NCBI GenBank assembly: GCA_017991415.1
Contig: JAGOQR010000002.1
Location: 161,109 to 204,735 of the forward strand
DNA from: Candidatus Magasanikiibacteriota bacterium
GTDB taxonomy: Bacteria; Patescibacteriota; Patescibacteriia; Magasanikbacterales; GWA2-37-8
Length of the DNA stretch: 43,627 nt
Direction: 5' to 3'
The notes below the pieces were generated by a model. The model did not search any database, was not told the origin of the DNA, and was given only the letters and a program-made list of their open reading frames with translations. Below are positions 23,101-31,271 of this stretch, in pieces; position 1 is the first letter of the stretch; each line of letters opens with the position of its first letter. The translations under genes were made by a program, and so were the position numbers.

Positions 23101-23129
23101 TTGACTTAAAGGCAAAATTAGTATATATT
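23101..23129 (+). promoter_or_regulatory. clpC promoter
   Basis: TTGACT (23101-23106), 17-nt spacer, TATATT (23124-23129). Its -10 box overlaps that of the divergent mutase promoter. Confidence 0.7.
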
Positions 23130-23148
23130 ACAAGCTAAATTCAGTCAA
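23120..23148 (-). promoter_or_regulatory. Divergent mutase promoter
   Basis: On the minus strand: TTGACT (23143-23148), 17-nt spacer, TATACT (23120-23125), overlapping the clpC -10 box by two bases, so only one polymerase can bind at a time. Confidence 0.7.
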
Positions 23149-23199
23149 AATTTTTACTAAAATTAGACTAGATTTTGCAGCAATAAATTACTTTCACTT

Positions 23200-25695
23200 A
23201 TGAATATAATAGACCGTTTTTCAACCAATCTACGAGAGGTACTTATTGCAAGTATTAATATTGCTACAGACCTAAAAAATAACTCCGTAGAACCGAGCCA
23301 TCTTTTACTTGCCCTTTCAATGCAAAAAGGCTCTATGGCCAACGAAATTCTTACCCGCTTTCACTTAGACAGCAAAAGTATCCAAGAAACGCTTGCAAGC
23401 TCACAGAAACAATCCCCTTCAAAAACCAGAAATACTATCTCCCCTTTTTCTACCCATGCCAAAACTGTTTTAGAAAAATCACTCGTTATCGCTCAACAAC
23501 ATAATCATAACTATCTTGGCACTGAACATTTATTACTTGGCCTTCTGAGCACCGAAGACAAACAGTTAGAGCTGCTACTAAAAAATAAAAAAGTTCAAAA
23601 AACCGAACTTGAGGAACAAGTAAAAGTTGTCCTCACTAACGCTTCTCAATTTCCACAAATAAATAAAGCTCCAGAGATCATCGACCATATTCAAGAAAAC
23701 TTGTCAGAAGATATTTTAATGCAGAACATGAAACCACCGACTATGACCCACAAAAAATCTCATAAAAAAGAAACTGTTTTAGATTTTTTTGGTACCGATT
23801 TAACTAACCCTGATATTGCCTCCGAAATTGACCCTGTAATTGGCCGTGAAAAAGAAATCGAACGCATGATGCAAATTCTCTGTCGTCGAACCAAAAACAA
23901 CCCCATACTACTTGGCGACCCCGGCGTAGGAAAAACTGCAATCGTAGAAGGGTTGGCAAAAAAAATTGTAATGGGTGATGCACCCGATATATTGCTCAAT
24001 AAAAAAATATACTCCCTAGATATGGGCCTCCTTATCGCTGGTACTGCCTACCGAGGTGAATTTGAAGGCCGCTTACGTCAAGTAATTGAGGAAGCAACCC
24101 ACAACGAAGACGTTATTTTATTTATTGATGAATTGCATAACATTGTTGGTGCTGGCTCCAACCAAGGCAACATGGATGCAGGCAATATCTTAAAACCAGC
24201 CTTAGCACGAGGACAAATTCGTTGTATTGGAGCTACCACACCAACAGAATTTAAAAAACATATTGAAAACGATCCTGCTCTCGAAAGACGTTTTCAACCA
24301 ATTCAAGTCAAAGAATCTTCGGTAGCTGATACCATTAAAATAATAAGGGGTATAAAACAAAATTACGAAAACTATCATAATCTAGAAATTACAGACAAAG
24401 CTATAATCAAAGCTTCGGTATTAGCTGACAGATATATTACTAATAAGCTACTGCCAGATAAGGCCATCGATCTGCTGGACGAAACAGCGGCAGCCAAACG
24501 ACTTACTATCAAACCAAGTGCAGCAACTGCCAAGCTGTGGCAATTAAAAAAAGAATTAGAAAAAATTTCTCTATCCAAAGAAGAAGCGGCGGCGCATGAT
24601 AATTTTGACCAAGCTGTAGAATTAAAAGAAAAAGAAAAAATCCTAACCAAAGAAATACAACTTTTGGAACAAAAACATACTCATAAAAAAATAAAAGAAA
24701 AAATTGGTATAATTACCGAAGATGATATTGCGGCGCAGCTCGCAAAAATTATTGATGCTCCGATAAAAAATATGTCATTCGGCACAAAAGATACATTGTC
24801 CGACCTTAAATCTGAATTAAACAAACGTATTGTTGGTCAAAACGAAATTATCCACGAAGTCTCACAAACAATTCTCCAAACTCAACTCGAACTCTCCAAC
24901 CCTAATCGCCCACTTGCCTCATTTTTGTTTGTTGGCGAAAGCGGTGTTGGTAAAACCGAACTGGCCAAATCACTAGCGCGATCACTATACCCTCACCAAA
25001 ACTCGCTTATCCATTTAAACATGAGTGAATTTAATGAAAGTTTTGGAGTTTCAAAATTATTAGGGTCCCCCGCTGGATATATTGGCTATAAAGAAACAAA
25101 TCAATTTACTGATCGAATAAAAATGAATCCGTACTGCATTATTCTATTTGATGAGATTGATAAAGCGCATAAAGATGTAACCAAGCTACTGCTACAAATC
25201 TTAGAAAACGGCTCTATTACCGACTCTACAGGGCGCCAAGTATCGCTCAAACATGCTACAATAATACTTACTACTTCTTTGGGAATGGAAGAAATAAAAA
25301 AATCACAGATTGGTTTTGATAAAAATAACCAACCAGGAGAAAATAAAAAAATTGTTACCGCTAAATTAAAAGAATTTTTCTCTCCAGAGCTTATCAATAG
25401 AATTGATCAGATTTGTTTATTCAACACGCTAAACAAACAAGATTTTGCCAAAATTGCTGCGCTTGAAATAGACGACCTCAACAAACAGCTGGTTAATTAC
25501 CACACCAAAATTAATCCAGATAAAAAAATATTTGAATGGTTCGTAAATCAACAGCCAGAAAAAAATAACGCTCGAGAAATACGAAGACAGATAAGAAAAG
25601 AAGTTGAAAAAATAATTTCAGACTTGATTATTCACGAAAAAACTAAGCCTTCCCATAAACTTGTTTTGCAACAAAATAAATTAGCCATAAGCTAA
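23200..25695 (+). CDS. clpC: ClpC-type AAA+ ATPase
   Basis: An 831-residue Hsp100 protein. A double Clp-N repeat domain (about 1-150) is followed by AAA domain 1 with Walker A GDPGVGKT and Walker B LFIDELHN, a short coiled middle domain containing a UVR-like segment (DNFDQAVELKEKEK), and AAA domain 2 with GESGVGKT and ILFDEIDK. The short middle domain indicates ClpC rather than ClpB. ClpC unfolds substrates, usually for ClpP; no clpP lies in the window. The pore-loop region of the second domain reads GSPAGYIGY, where GSPPGYVGY is usual. It starts after a 64-nt leader without clear Shine-Dalgarno site. Confidence 0.93.
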   Translation: MNIIDRFSTNLREVLIASINIATDLKNNSVEPSHLLLALSMQKGSMANEILTRFHLDSKSIQETLASSQKQSPSKTRNTISPFSTHAKTVLEKSLVIAQQHNHNYLGTEHLLLGLLSTEDKQLELLLKNKKVQKTELEEQVKVVLTNASQFPQINKAPEIIDHIQENLSEDILMQNMKPPTMTHKKSHKKETVLDFFGTDLTNPDIASEIDPVIGREKEIERMMQILCRRTKNNPILLGDPGVGKTAIVEGLAKKIVMGDAPDILLNKKIYSLDMGLLIAGTAYRGEFEGRLRQVIEEATHNEDVILFIDELHNIVGAGSNQGNMDAGNILKPALARGQIRCIGATTPTEFKKHIENDPALERRFQPIQVKESSVADTIKIIRGIKQNYENYHNLEITDKAIIKASVLADRYITNKLLPDKAIDLLDETAAAKRLTIKPSAATAKLWQLKKELEKISLSKEEAAAHDNFDQAVELKEKEKILTKEIQLLEQKHTHKKIKEKIGIITEDDIAAQLAKIIDAPIKNMSFGTKDTLSDLKSELNKRIVGQNEIIHEVSQTILQTQLELSNPNRPLASFLFVGESGVGKTELAKSLARSLYPHQNSLIHLNMSEFNESFGVSKLLGSPAGYIGYKETNQFTDRIKMNPYCIILFDEIDKAHKDVTKLLLQILENGSITDSTGRQVSLKHATIILTTSLGMEEIKKSQIGFDKNNQPGENKKIVTAKLKEFFSPELINRIDQICLFNTLNKQDFAKIAALEIDDLNKQLVNYHTKINPDKKIFEWFVNQQPEKNNAREIRRQIRKEVEKIISDLIIHEKTKPSHKLVLQQNKLAIS

Positions 25696-25702
25696 AAACG
25701 CT

Positions 25703-26692
25703 ATGACTATGCCCGAACAAAAACCGATATCCAAACGAGGATCACGCTGGACAGCACTTATGCTGGCTGCCAAACTTGGACTGGGGTCAGATAACCCAAC
25801 ACCCCAACCTACACAGACGCAAACTAATATTGCAAACCGTCTGACGTCTGAACGGGCTCTTCAAGCCGGACAGCAAAGAACCCAGCCTGATTCACCGGAG
25901 GTTCAGGACGAAGATGAGGACGGTGAGGACTACAATGATAACGAAAATGGATACGAGGACGAAGATGAGAATGATTTTTCTTCTGCTGAAGAGGATGAGC
26001 CGAAACAATCAAGACCTACCACCTACCCTCAACAACAAATAGGCCCTGACACCCAACAACAAACTGCAGTAGCTATGGCCAACAAAAGGCAAGCAGACTT
26101 ACGAATGCTAAAAAACCAGGAACAAGCTCTGGATACAGAAACAGAAGGGCTCATAAAAGAACTCAAGGGATTTAAAGAATCGAAAGGCAAAAGATCCATG
26201 AATTTTTTTAAACCAAGGATCAGCATTACTATAGACACTCTTCTTACAAGCTTACAGCACCAAAGCTCCCGCTCTTCTTATAAAAAACGAATTGCGGTTT
26301 TAACTGGCGCTCTTATGACTATCGGCAGCCTACTGGCCATGCTACGTGGTTTTAGATTTATTGCTGCTATGATAGATTCAGTCTCATCTTGGAAACGATG
26401 GATAATCAAAACAATAGAGACAATAGTTGGAGCTGTTATCATTTTTTTACTCGGATTTATTATAGTCCCTTTTGGAGCTGTACTATTTTATATTGATAAA
26501 ATTCCAACAATGAAAGGCAAGATAACCCATGAGGTTGTGGAGATGATTGAAAAACTTAAAAAAAGACAAGCGGAATGGCAGCAAAAATTACAACAACTCA
26601 AAAAAATTGTAGCTCGACAAAACCAAAAAAAAGCAATTCAAAAAATGGAGAAACAGGCCCAAAAACCAGGGCAGGGACAGATGCAACGATAG
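25703..26692 (+). CDS. Unknown membrane protein with acidic region and coiled coil
   Basis: A 329-residue protein that I do not recognise. Residues 1-60 are polar and Gln/Thr/Pro-rich, 65-100 are extremely acidic (EDEDGEDYNDNENGYEDEDEN), 110-165 are a Gln-rich helical stretch (LKNQEQALDTETEGLIKEL), two membrane helices lie at about 197-213 and 239-262, and the last 65 residues are a basic coiled coil (EMIEKLKKRQAEWQQKLQQLKK). It follows clpC by 7 nt. Its tail and two-helix layout resemble accessory proteins of secretion systems in CPR genomes, but that is only an impression. The ATG pair MTM leaves a two-codon uncertainty in the start. Confidence 0.6.
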   Translation: MTMPEQKPISKRGSRWTALMLAAKLGLGSDNPTPQPTQTQTNIANRLTSERALQAGQQRTQPDSPEVQDEDEDGEDYNDNENGYEDEDENDFSSAEEDEPKQSRPTTYPQQQIGPDTQQQTAVAMANKRQADLRMLKNQEQALDTETEGLIKELKGFKESKGKRSMNFFKPRISITIDTLLTSLQHQSSRSSYKKRIAVLTGALMTIGSLLAMLRGFRFIAAMIDSVSSWKRWIIKTIETIVGAVIIFLLGFIIVPFGAVLFYIDKIPTMKGKITHEVVEMIEKLKKRQAEWQQKLQQLKKIVARQNQKKAIQKMEKQAQKPGQGQMQR

Positions 26693-26715
26693 GATTATTT
26701 TTTACCTATTTTTGT

Positions 26716-26723
26716 GATATAAT
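26716..26723 (+). promoter_or_regulatory. Extended -10 promoter before the beta-propeller gene
   Basis: TGATATAAT (TG at 26715-26716, TATAAT at 26718-26723) forms an extended -10 box; no good -35 box is visible. It gives a leader of about 27 nt. Confidence 0.5.
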
Positions 26724-26756
26724 AACAGTCGTCTTTATATTCAGTAATCTACCTGT

Positions 26757-27983
26757 ATGTCTCTTACCAAAAGAATCGTCTTAGCCGTTCTTCTCCTTGC
26801 TGTCGCAGGTCTTATGGGTTATGGACTGTACTATTTTTTTGTCAGAACCGGCAGCTTAGGCCCAACCACTCCTCCTACTAGCACCGACATTCCCTCCGGA
26901 CAACTACCTGGTTCTGGCACAAGACCAACAACCACCACAGGCACAGTAATAGGTCCAAATGGAGAAATTTTACCAGCATCGGGCGAAATACAATCTTCTA
27001 CACCCTCCTATTATCAACCGGTCGCTACAACTCAACTACTCTCCGACAGTGCTAAAAATCCCTCTTTAAGTAATGCAGGTGATTTTCGGTTTTACAATGC
27101 CAATGATGGAAAATTCTACCGTGTAATGCCAGATGGCAGATTAGAAAAACTATCCGACGAAGTATTTTATAATACCCAAAAAATTACCTGGGCCAAAAAT
27201 AAAAACCAAGCTATTATTGAATACCCAGATAGTGCAAAAATTGTCTATAATTTTGATACCAAAAAACAAGTAACTCTACCAAAACATTGGGAAGATTTTT
27301 CTTTCTCAAGTGACGGCAATCAAATTGCAGCTAAAAGTCTTGGACTAGACCCTTCAAACCGTTGGCTTATCACCGTAAATAGTGATGGCACAGGTGCAAA
27401 ACTAATCGAACCAATGGGAGAAAATGCAGACAAAGTAATTGTTAACTGGTCTCCAAATCAACAGGTGGCTGCCTTCTCTCAAACAGGTGCACCACAAGGT
27501 GGCGAACGAAGAGAAGTTCTTTTCGTTGGCTTAAATGGTGAAAACTTTAAATCTACCATAGTAGACGGCTCTGGATTCTTACCTCAATGGTCTACTACTG
27601 GAAAAAAACTACTCTACAGCATATACAGCTCACGCAGCGACTTCAAACCAGAATTATGGATTGTAGATTCTCAAGGAGATAGTATTGGCAATAACCGCAA
27701 ACTACTCCAGCTAAATACCTGGGCTGATAAATGTACCTTTGGCAACGATGACACTATTTACTGTGCCGTACCACGAGATTTGCCTACTGGTGCTGGCATG
27801 TCACGAGGAATTACAACCTACAACTACGATGATTTATACAAAATAGATTTAAAAACTGGCCTAAAAACACCTATCGCACTCGATGGCCAATATAATATAA
27901 ATAATATTTTTTACGACACAGCTGACAACAAAGTTATTTTTACGGATTTAAATAAAACTGGCGTATTTGAATCTCAACTATAA
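26757..27983 (+). CDS. Membrane-anchored TolB/WD40-like beta-propeller protein
   Basis: A 408-residue protein with an N-terminal membrane anchor (7-31), a Thr/Pro-rich linker (35-80) and repeated blade motifs in the rest: ITWAKNKNQAIIEYPD, FSFSSDGNQIAAKS, VNWSPNQQVAAFSQ, PQWSTTGKKLLYSIYS. The W-S-P-D-G-x-x-I/V-A pattern is that of TolB-like propellers (PD40 repeats). It probably acts outside the membrane as a binding scaffold. It shares a transcript with the DsbA-like and pilin/peptidase genes; its stop lies inside a possible extended reading frame of the next gene but 10 nt before the chosen start. Confidence 0.7.
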   Translation: MSLTKRIVLAVLLLAVAGLMGYGLYYFFVRTGSLGPTTPPTSTDIPSGQLPGSGTRPTTTTGTVIGPNGEILPASGEIQSSTPSYYQPVATTQLLSDSAKNPSLSNAGDFRFYNANDGKFYRVMPDGRLEKLSDEVFYNTQKITWAKNKNQAIIEYPDSAKIVYNFDTKKQVTLPKHWEDFSFSSDGNQIAAKSLGLDPSNRWLITVNSDGTGAKLIEPMGENADKVIVNWSPNQQVAAFSQTGAPQGGERREVLFVGLNGENFKSTIVDGSGFLPQWSTTGKKLLYSIYSSRSDFKPELWIVDSQGDSIGNNRKLLQLNTWADKCTFGNDDTIYCAVPRDLPTGAGMSRGITTYNYDDLYKIDLKTGLKTPIALDGQYNINNIFYDTADNKVIFTDLNKTGVFESQL

Positions 27984-27993
27984 AAGAGTTATT

Positions 27994-28653
27994 ATGATGC
28001 ATAAAAAATTGTACCTCATACTTATTATAATGGTTGCACTGGCAGGAATTTTATTTTTTACGCAAATTAGAAAAGCTACAAAAATTACTATTAAAAAAAG
28101 CACCACTTCTTTAATTTCTCCCAACGCCACCTTTATTCCCTTATCAACCTCCGAGCTAATCTTTGGTAATCCGGGCGCACCTATTACGATAATAGAATTT
28201 GTTGATTTTAGCTGCAACGAATGTCTTACCTTACACGAAACAATCAAATCTGTAGTTAATGCACACCCCCAAGATCTTCGCTTAATCTGGAAAGATGCTC
28301 CACAGCCAAAAATACTTTCCAAAAACCTAACCCTCGCCCATCAGGCTGGTTGGTGTATTGCAGAGCAGGACGAAAAAAAGTTTTGGCAATTTATAGACAC
28401 AGCAAGTCAAAACAACAAAGACCTTGCTGAATCAGGACTAAAACGAATCGCCCAAAACCTAAATCTAAATATAGAAAAATGGTGGGAGTGTACTAATAGC
28501 GAAATGGCCAAACAAAAAATTACAGAGTCATTACAACTTGCCAATAGTCTGGGAGCAAAATCTTTGCCTGCAATTTTCATTAACAACAAGCTCATCAATA
28601 CAAGTGCCGACATAAACATACAAGAGATGCTCGAAAGCTTTATTACAAAATAA
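27994..28653 (+). CDS. DsbA-like thioredoxin-fold protein
   Basis: A 219-residue protein with an N-terminal anchor (6-22) and a DsbA/Thioredoxin_4 type fold. The active site is FSCNEC (Cys74, Cys77), the helical insertion is present (DLAESGLKRIAQNLNL), and the cis-Pro loop is SLPAIFIN near residue 190. It would oxidise or rearrange disulfides outside the membrane, complementing the reducing thioredoxin/DipZ pair. The ATG at 27994 is preferred over one at 27967 because AAGAG precedes it by five bases and the upstream start would overlap the previous gene. A Cys in WWECTN could form a second disulfide. Confidence 0.82.
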   Translation: MMHKKLYLILIIMVALAGILFFTQIRKATKITIKKSTTSLISPNATFIPLSTSELIFGNPGAPITIIEFVDFSCNECLTLHETIKSVVNAHPQDLRLIWKDAPQPKILSKNLTLAHQAGWCIAEQDEKKFWQFIDTASQNNKDLAESGLKRIAQNLNLNIEKWWECTNSEMAKQKITESLQLANSLGAKSLPAIFINNKLINTSADINIQEMLESFITK

Positions 28654-28696
28654 ATTTTTACGGCCAGACTCTCACCCATTTCTTGTCTTATATACT

Positions 28697-29881
28697 ATGC
28701 TAAAAAATAAGCTACCAAAAAAAATAGCTCTAACTGTCGCTTCTTTTTTTGTTATCTTATTTTCTTCGATACCAACAATTTCTCTAGCTCAACCAGTAAG
28801 CGAAACAGCAAGCGGAAGATCCATTACCGCCGTGTACGAGGAGCTCAATGGCAGAAAACCTCTTCTTGAGATAAGAATTCCCGGGCTCACTTTTAGCAAC
28901 ATTGCTTCAAGCAGCGATGAAACTGGGCTTTATTTCTATATCTCATGGATTCCAGAGCTTATCTCCGCAGTCTATAAATTTAGCATTGCCATTGCCAGTA
29001 TCGTGGCTGTAGTTATTATAATCCTACAAGGCATGCGCCTTATTACTTCGGCAGGCAGCAGCGAAGCCACTTCTGAAGCCTATAAAAAAATAACCCATGC
29101 TGTTATTGGACTCTTTATCGCCTGGGGATCTTTTCTTATCCTCTACACAGTCAACCCAAATTTGGTAGAATTTAATCCCTTAAAAATTAAGGTGGTGGAA
29201 AGACAAGAACTCGATGTCTCACCATCTACTGAGACGGAAGTCGATGTAAGTGATATACAACAAAGTACTACAGTACCCTATTTTGGACAATATGATTCAC
29301 GCTGGGCACAACTCAAACCAGGTGACCCTCAATGGCCATTTGATACTAGCCAATGTAAAAAAACTGCAAGCATAATAGCCAGAGGGTGCGGATCAACTTC
29401 CCTGGCAATGATTCTCAAGTCATTAAACAAAGATGTGACACCTATAGAAACATCACGATTTGCTTTAGGATGTTCAGGCGCAATGAGCCAAAACAATCTC
29501 CAACAAGCATGGAGCACAGGCCCTTGGGCAGACTTAAAACTTCAATTTTTTTATAATGAAAAAGCTTTAGAATTGGCCGCTAAAAATATTCCTCTGATCA
29601 TGAACTGCCACCCATGCAACGGCTATACAGGTGATGGTAAAATCAAAACATACTCAGGTCATTATATGGTGATAACAGGTAGTAGCGATAACGGTCAAAC
29701 ATTTAACATTAATGATCCTGGCGGAAACCCCAAAAAAAATAATGCTATTATTAAAATGACAAGAGAACAAATTTTAACTCCAAACAGGGATCAGGTCACA
29801 GAAGGTTGCAATGGAAATAGCGAGTGTCTAGCGGGAATCAAAACTATAAGAAAACCGAGTTTTATCTATATTCACCAATAA
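28697..29881 (+). CDS. VirB2-like membrane pilin region fused to C39-type peptidase
   Basis: A 394-residue protein. A signal peptide (1-31) and a short exported segment precede two membrane helices (about 83-110 and 132-152) with the layout of VirB2/TrbC-like pilins (small loop SSEATSEAYKKIT). After a linker (160-190) comes a papain-like C39 domain: GQYDSRWAQ opening, catalytic Cys231 in RGCGSTSLAMIL, His322 in GHYMVITG and Asp340 in INDPGG. Eight further Cys residues could form disulfides, fitting the DsbA-like gene just upstream. The domain suggests peptidoglycan or pro-peptide cleavage at a secretion channel. The order of motifs is as in active C39 peptidases. Confidence 0.72.
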   Translation: MLKNKLPKKIALTVASFFVILFSSIPTISLAQPVSETASGRSITAVYEELNGRKPLLEIRIPGLTFSNIASSSDETGLYFYISWIPELISAVYKFSIAIASIVAVVIIILQGMRLITSAGSSEATSEAYKKITHAVIGLFIAWGSFLILYTVNPNLVEFNPLKIKVVERQELDVSPSTETEVDVSDIQQSTTVPYFGQYDSRWAQLKPGDPQWPFDTSQCKKTASIIARGCGSTSLAMILKSLNKDVTPIETSRFALGCSGAMSQNNLQQAWSTGPWADLKLQFFYNEKALELAAKNIPLIMNCHPCNGYTGDGKIKTYSGHYMVITGSSDNGQTFNINDPGGNPKKNNAIIKMTREQILTPNRDQVTEGCNGNSECLAGIKTIRKPSFIYIHQ

Positions 29882-29889
29882 TTATTTTA

Positions 29890-31260
29890 ATGTCCAAAAA
29901 CTCTCTTATTTTTAATTGCTCTAACTGCGGAGCTCAATATGCCAAATGGACTGGCAGATGTTTAGAGTGTGGCAAATGGGGTACGATACCTGAAACTCCT
30001 ACTATAGATTCAAAATCACAGGTAGAAAAAAATAAACAACGATACGCCCCAATAGAAATGACAGATTTGCAAGCAGCTGATAAAGCTAAATTTGAAAGGA
30101 TAAAAACAAATATCGGAGAACTGGACAGAGTTTTGGGAGGGGGCCTCGTTCCAGGCTCTCTTATTTTACTCGGTGGCGAACCAGGCATTGGCAAGTCCAC
30201 ACTCGCCCTACAACTGGCAGCAATTCTTCCGCACTCATTATACATTTCTGGCGAAGAGTCGGCTCAACAAATCAAGCTACGCGCCGAACGTCTTGGTATT
30301 ACTAGTAGCACAAAAACAACTGGCTCTACTATGAAAATCGGCAATGCTACTTCTATAGAAAATATCATTGAAACTATAAAACAAAACAAAGATTGCCAAT
30401 TAATAATTATTGACTCAATCCAAACTGTACAATCAACCGAAGCAGAGGGCGAAGCTGGGAATATTAACCAGGTACGAGCCTGCACCACCAAGCTACTCGA
30501 CCTTGCCAAGACAACCAACAAAACTATTGTTCTTATTGGCCAGGTCACCAAAGATGGTGCTGTCGCTGGTCCAAAAACCCTCGAGCACTTAGTTGATGCT
30601 GTCCTCTACCTCGAAGGTGATAAATACCATATTTTCCGCATATTGCGCACCACCAAAAACCGATTTGGCCCAACGGATGAAATCGGAGTTTTTTCTATGG
30701 AGAGCCACGGGCTAGAAGAAGTAAAAAATCCTTCCACGGTATTTTTGGCTGGACGCGGAGAAGCAGTATCTGGATCTACTGTAACCTGTCTTATGGAAGG
30801 TAGCCGCCCCATACTGGTCGAAATCCAAGCCCTGGTTACTAAAACAAATTTCGGGTATCCACAACGACGAGCTTCTGGTTTTGACCTCAATAGGTTACAA
30901 GTACTTGTAGGCGTCTTATCCAAACGAGCAGGTTTACCGCTGGATGCCTATGATATTTTTCTTAACGTAGTTGGCGGCATTCAAGCTGAAGAACCAGCGG
31001 CTGACCTGGCAGTAATGCTCGCTCTTGCCTCTGCCCTAAAAAACAAAGCTATATCCAAAGACATCGCTTCTTTTGGAGAAGTTGGCTTGGGTGGAGAAAT
31101 ACGACCTGTTCCGCAAACTGAAAAAAGACTGAGTGAGATTAAAAAAATGGGATTTAAATTTACTATTATCCCCTACACTACCAATACTATTAAAACCAGC
31201 GAAATTAAGGTAGCTTCTGTAAAAAATGTAAAAGAATTGGTTGAACAAATTTTAAAATAA
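29890..31260 (+). CDS. radA: DNA repair protein RadA
   Basis: A 456-residue RadA/Sms with an N-terminal zinc finger (CSNCGAQYAKWTGRCLECGKW), Walker A GEPGIGKST near residue 97, the RadA-specific KNRFG motif and a C-terminal Lon-like domain. RadA is a DnaB-type helicase driving branch migration in recombination. The ATG at 29890 places the zinc finger at the expected distance from the N-terminus; an upstream in-frame start at 29824 would overlap the previous gene. It lies 8 nt after that gene. Confidence 0.96.
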   Translation: MSKNSLIFNCSNCGAQYAKWTGRCLECGKWGTIPETPTIDSKSQVEKNKQRYAPIEMTDLQAADKAKFERIKTNIGELDRVLGGGLVPGSLILLGGEPGIGKSTLALQLAAILPHSLYISGEESAQQIKLRAERLGITSSTKTTGSTMKIGNATSIENIIETIKQNKDCQLIIIDSIQTVQSTEAEGEAGNINQVRACTTKLLDLAKTTNKTIVLIGQVTKDGAVAGPKTLEHLVDAVLYLEGDKYHIFRILRTTKNRFGPTDEIGVFSMESHGLEEVKNPSTVFLAGRGEAVSGSTVTCLMEGSRPILVEIQALVTKTNFGYPQRRASGFDLNRLQVLVGVLSKRAGLPLDAYDIFLNVVGGIQAEEPAADLAVMLALASALKNKAISKDIASFGEVGLGGEIRPVPQTEKRLSEIKKMGFKFTIIPYTTNTIKTSEIKVASVKNVKELVEQILK

Positions 31261-31271
31261 AATACAGAGTT

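Noticed and set aside
28691-28697. TATACT directly before the start codon of the pilin-peptidase gene, and similar TATACT before 6587
   Set aside because: The box touches or nearly touches the ATG, so transcription would start inside the gene; no -35 box with proper spacing supports it.
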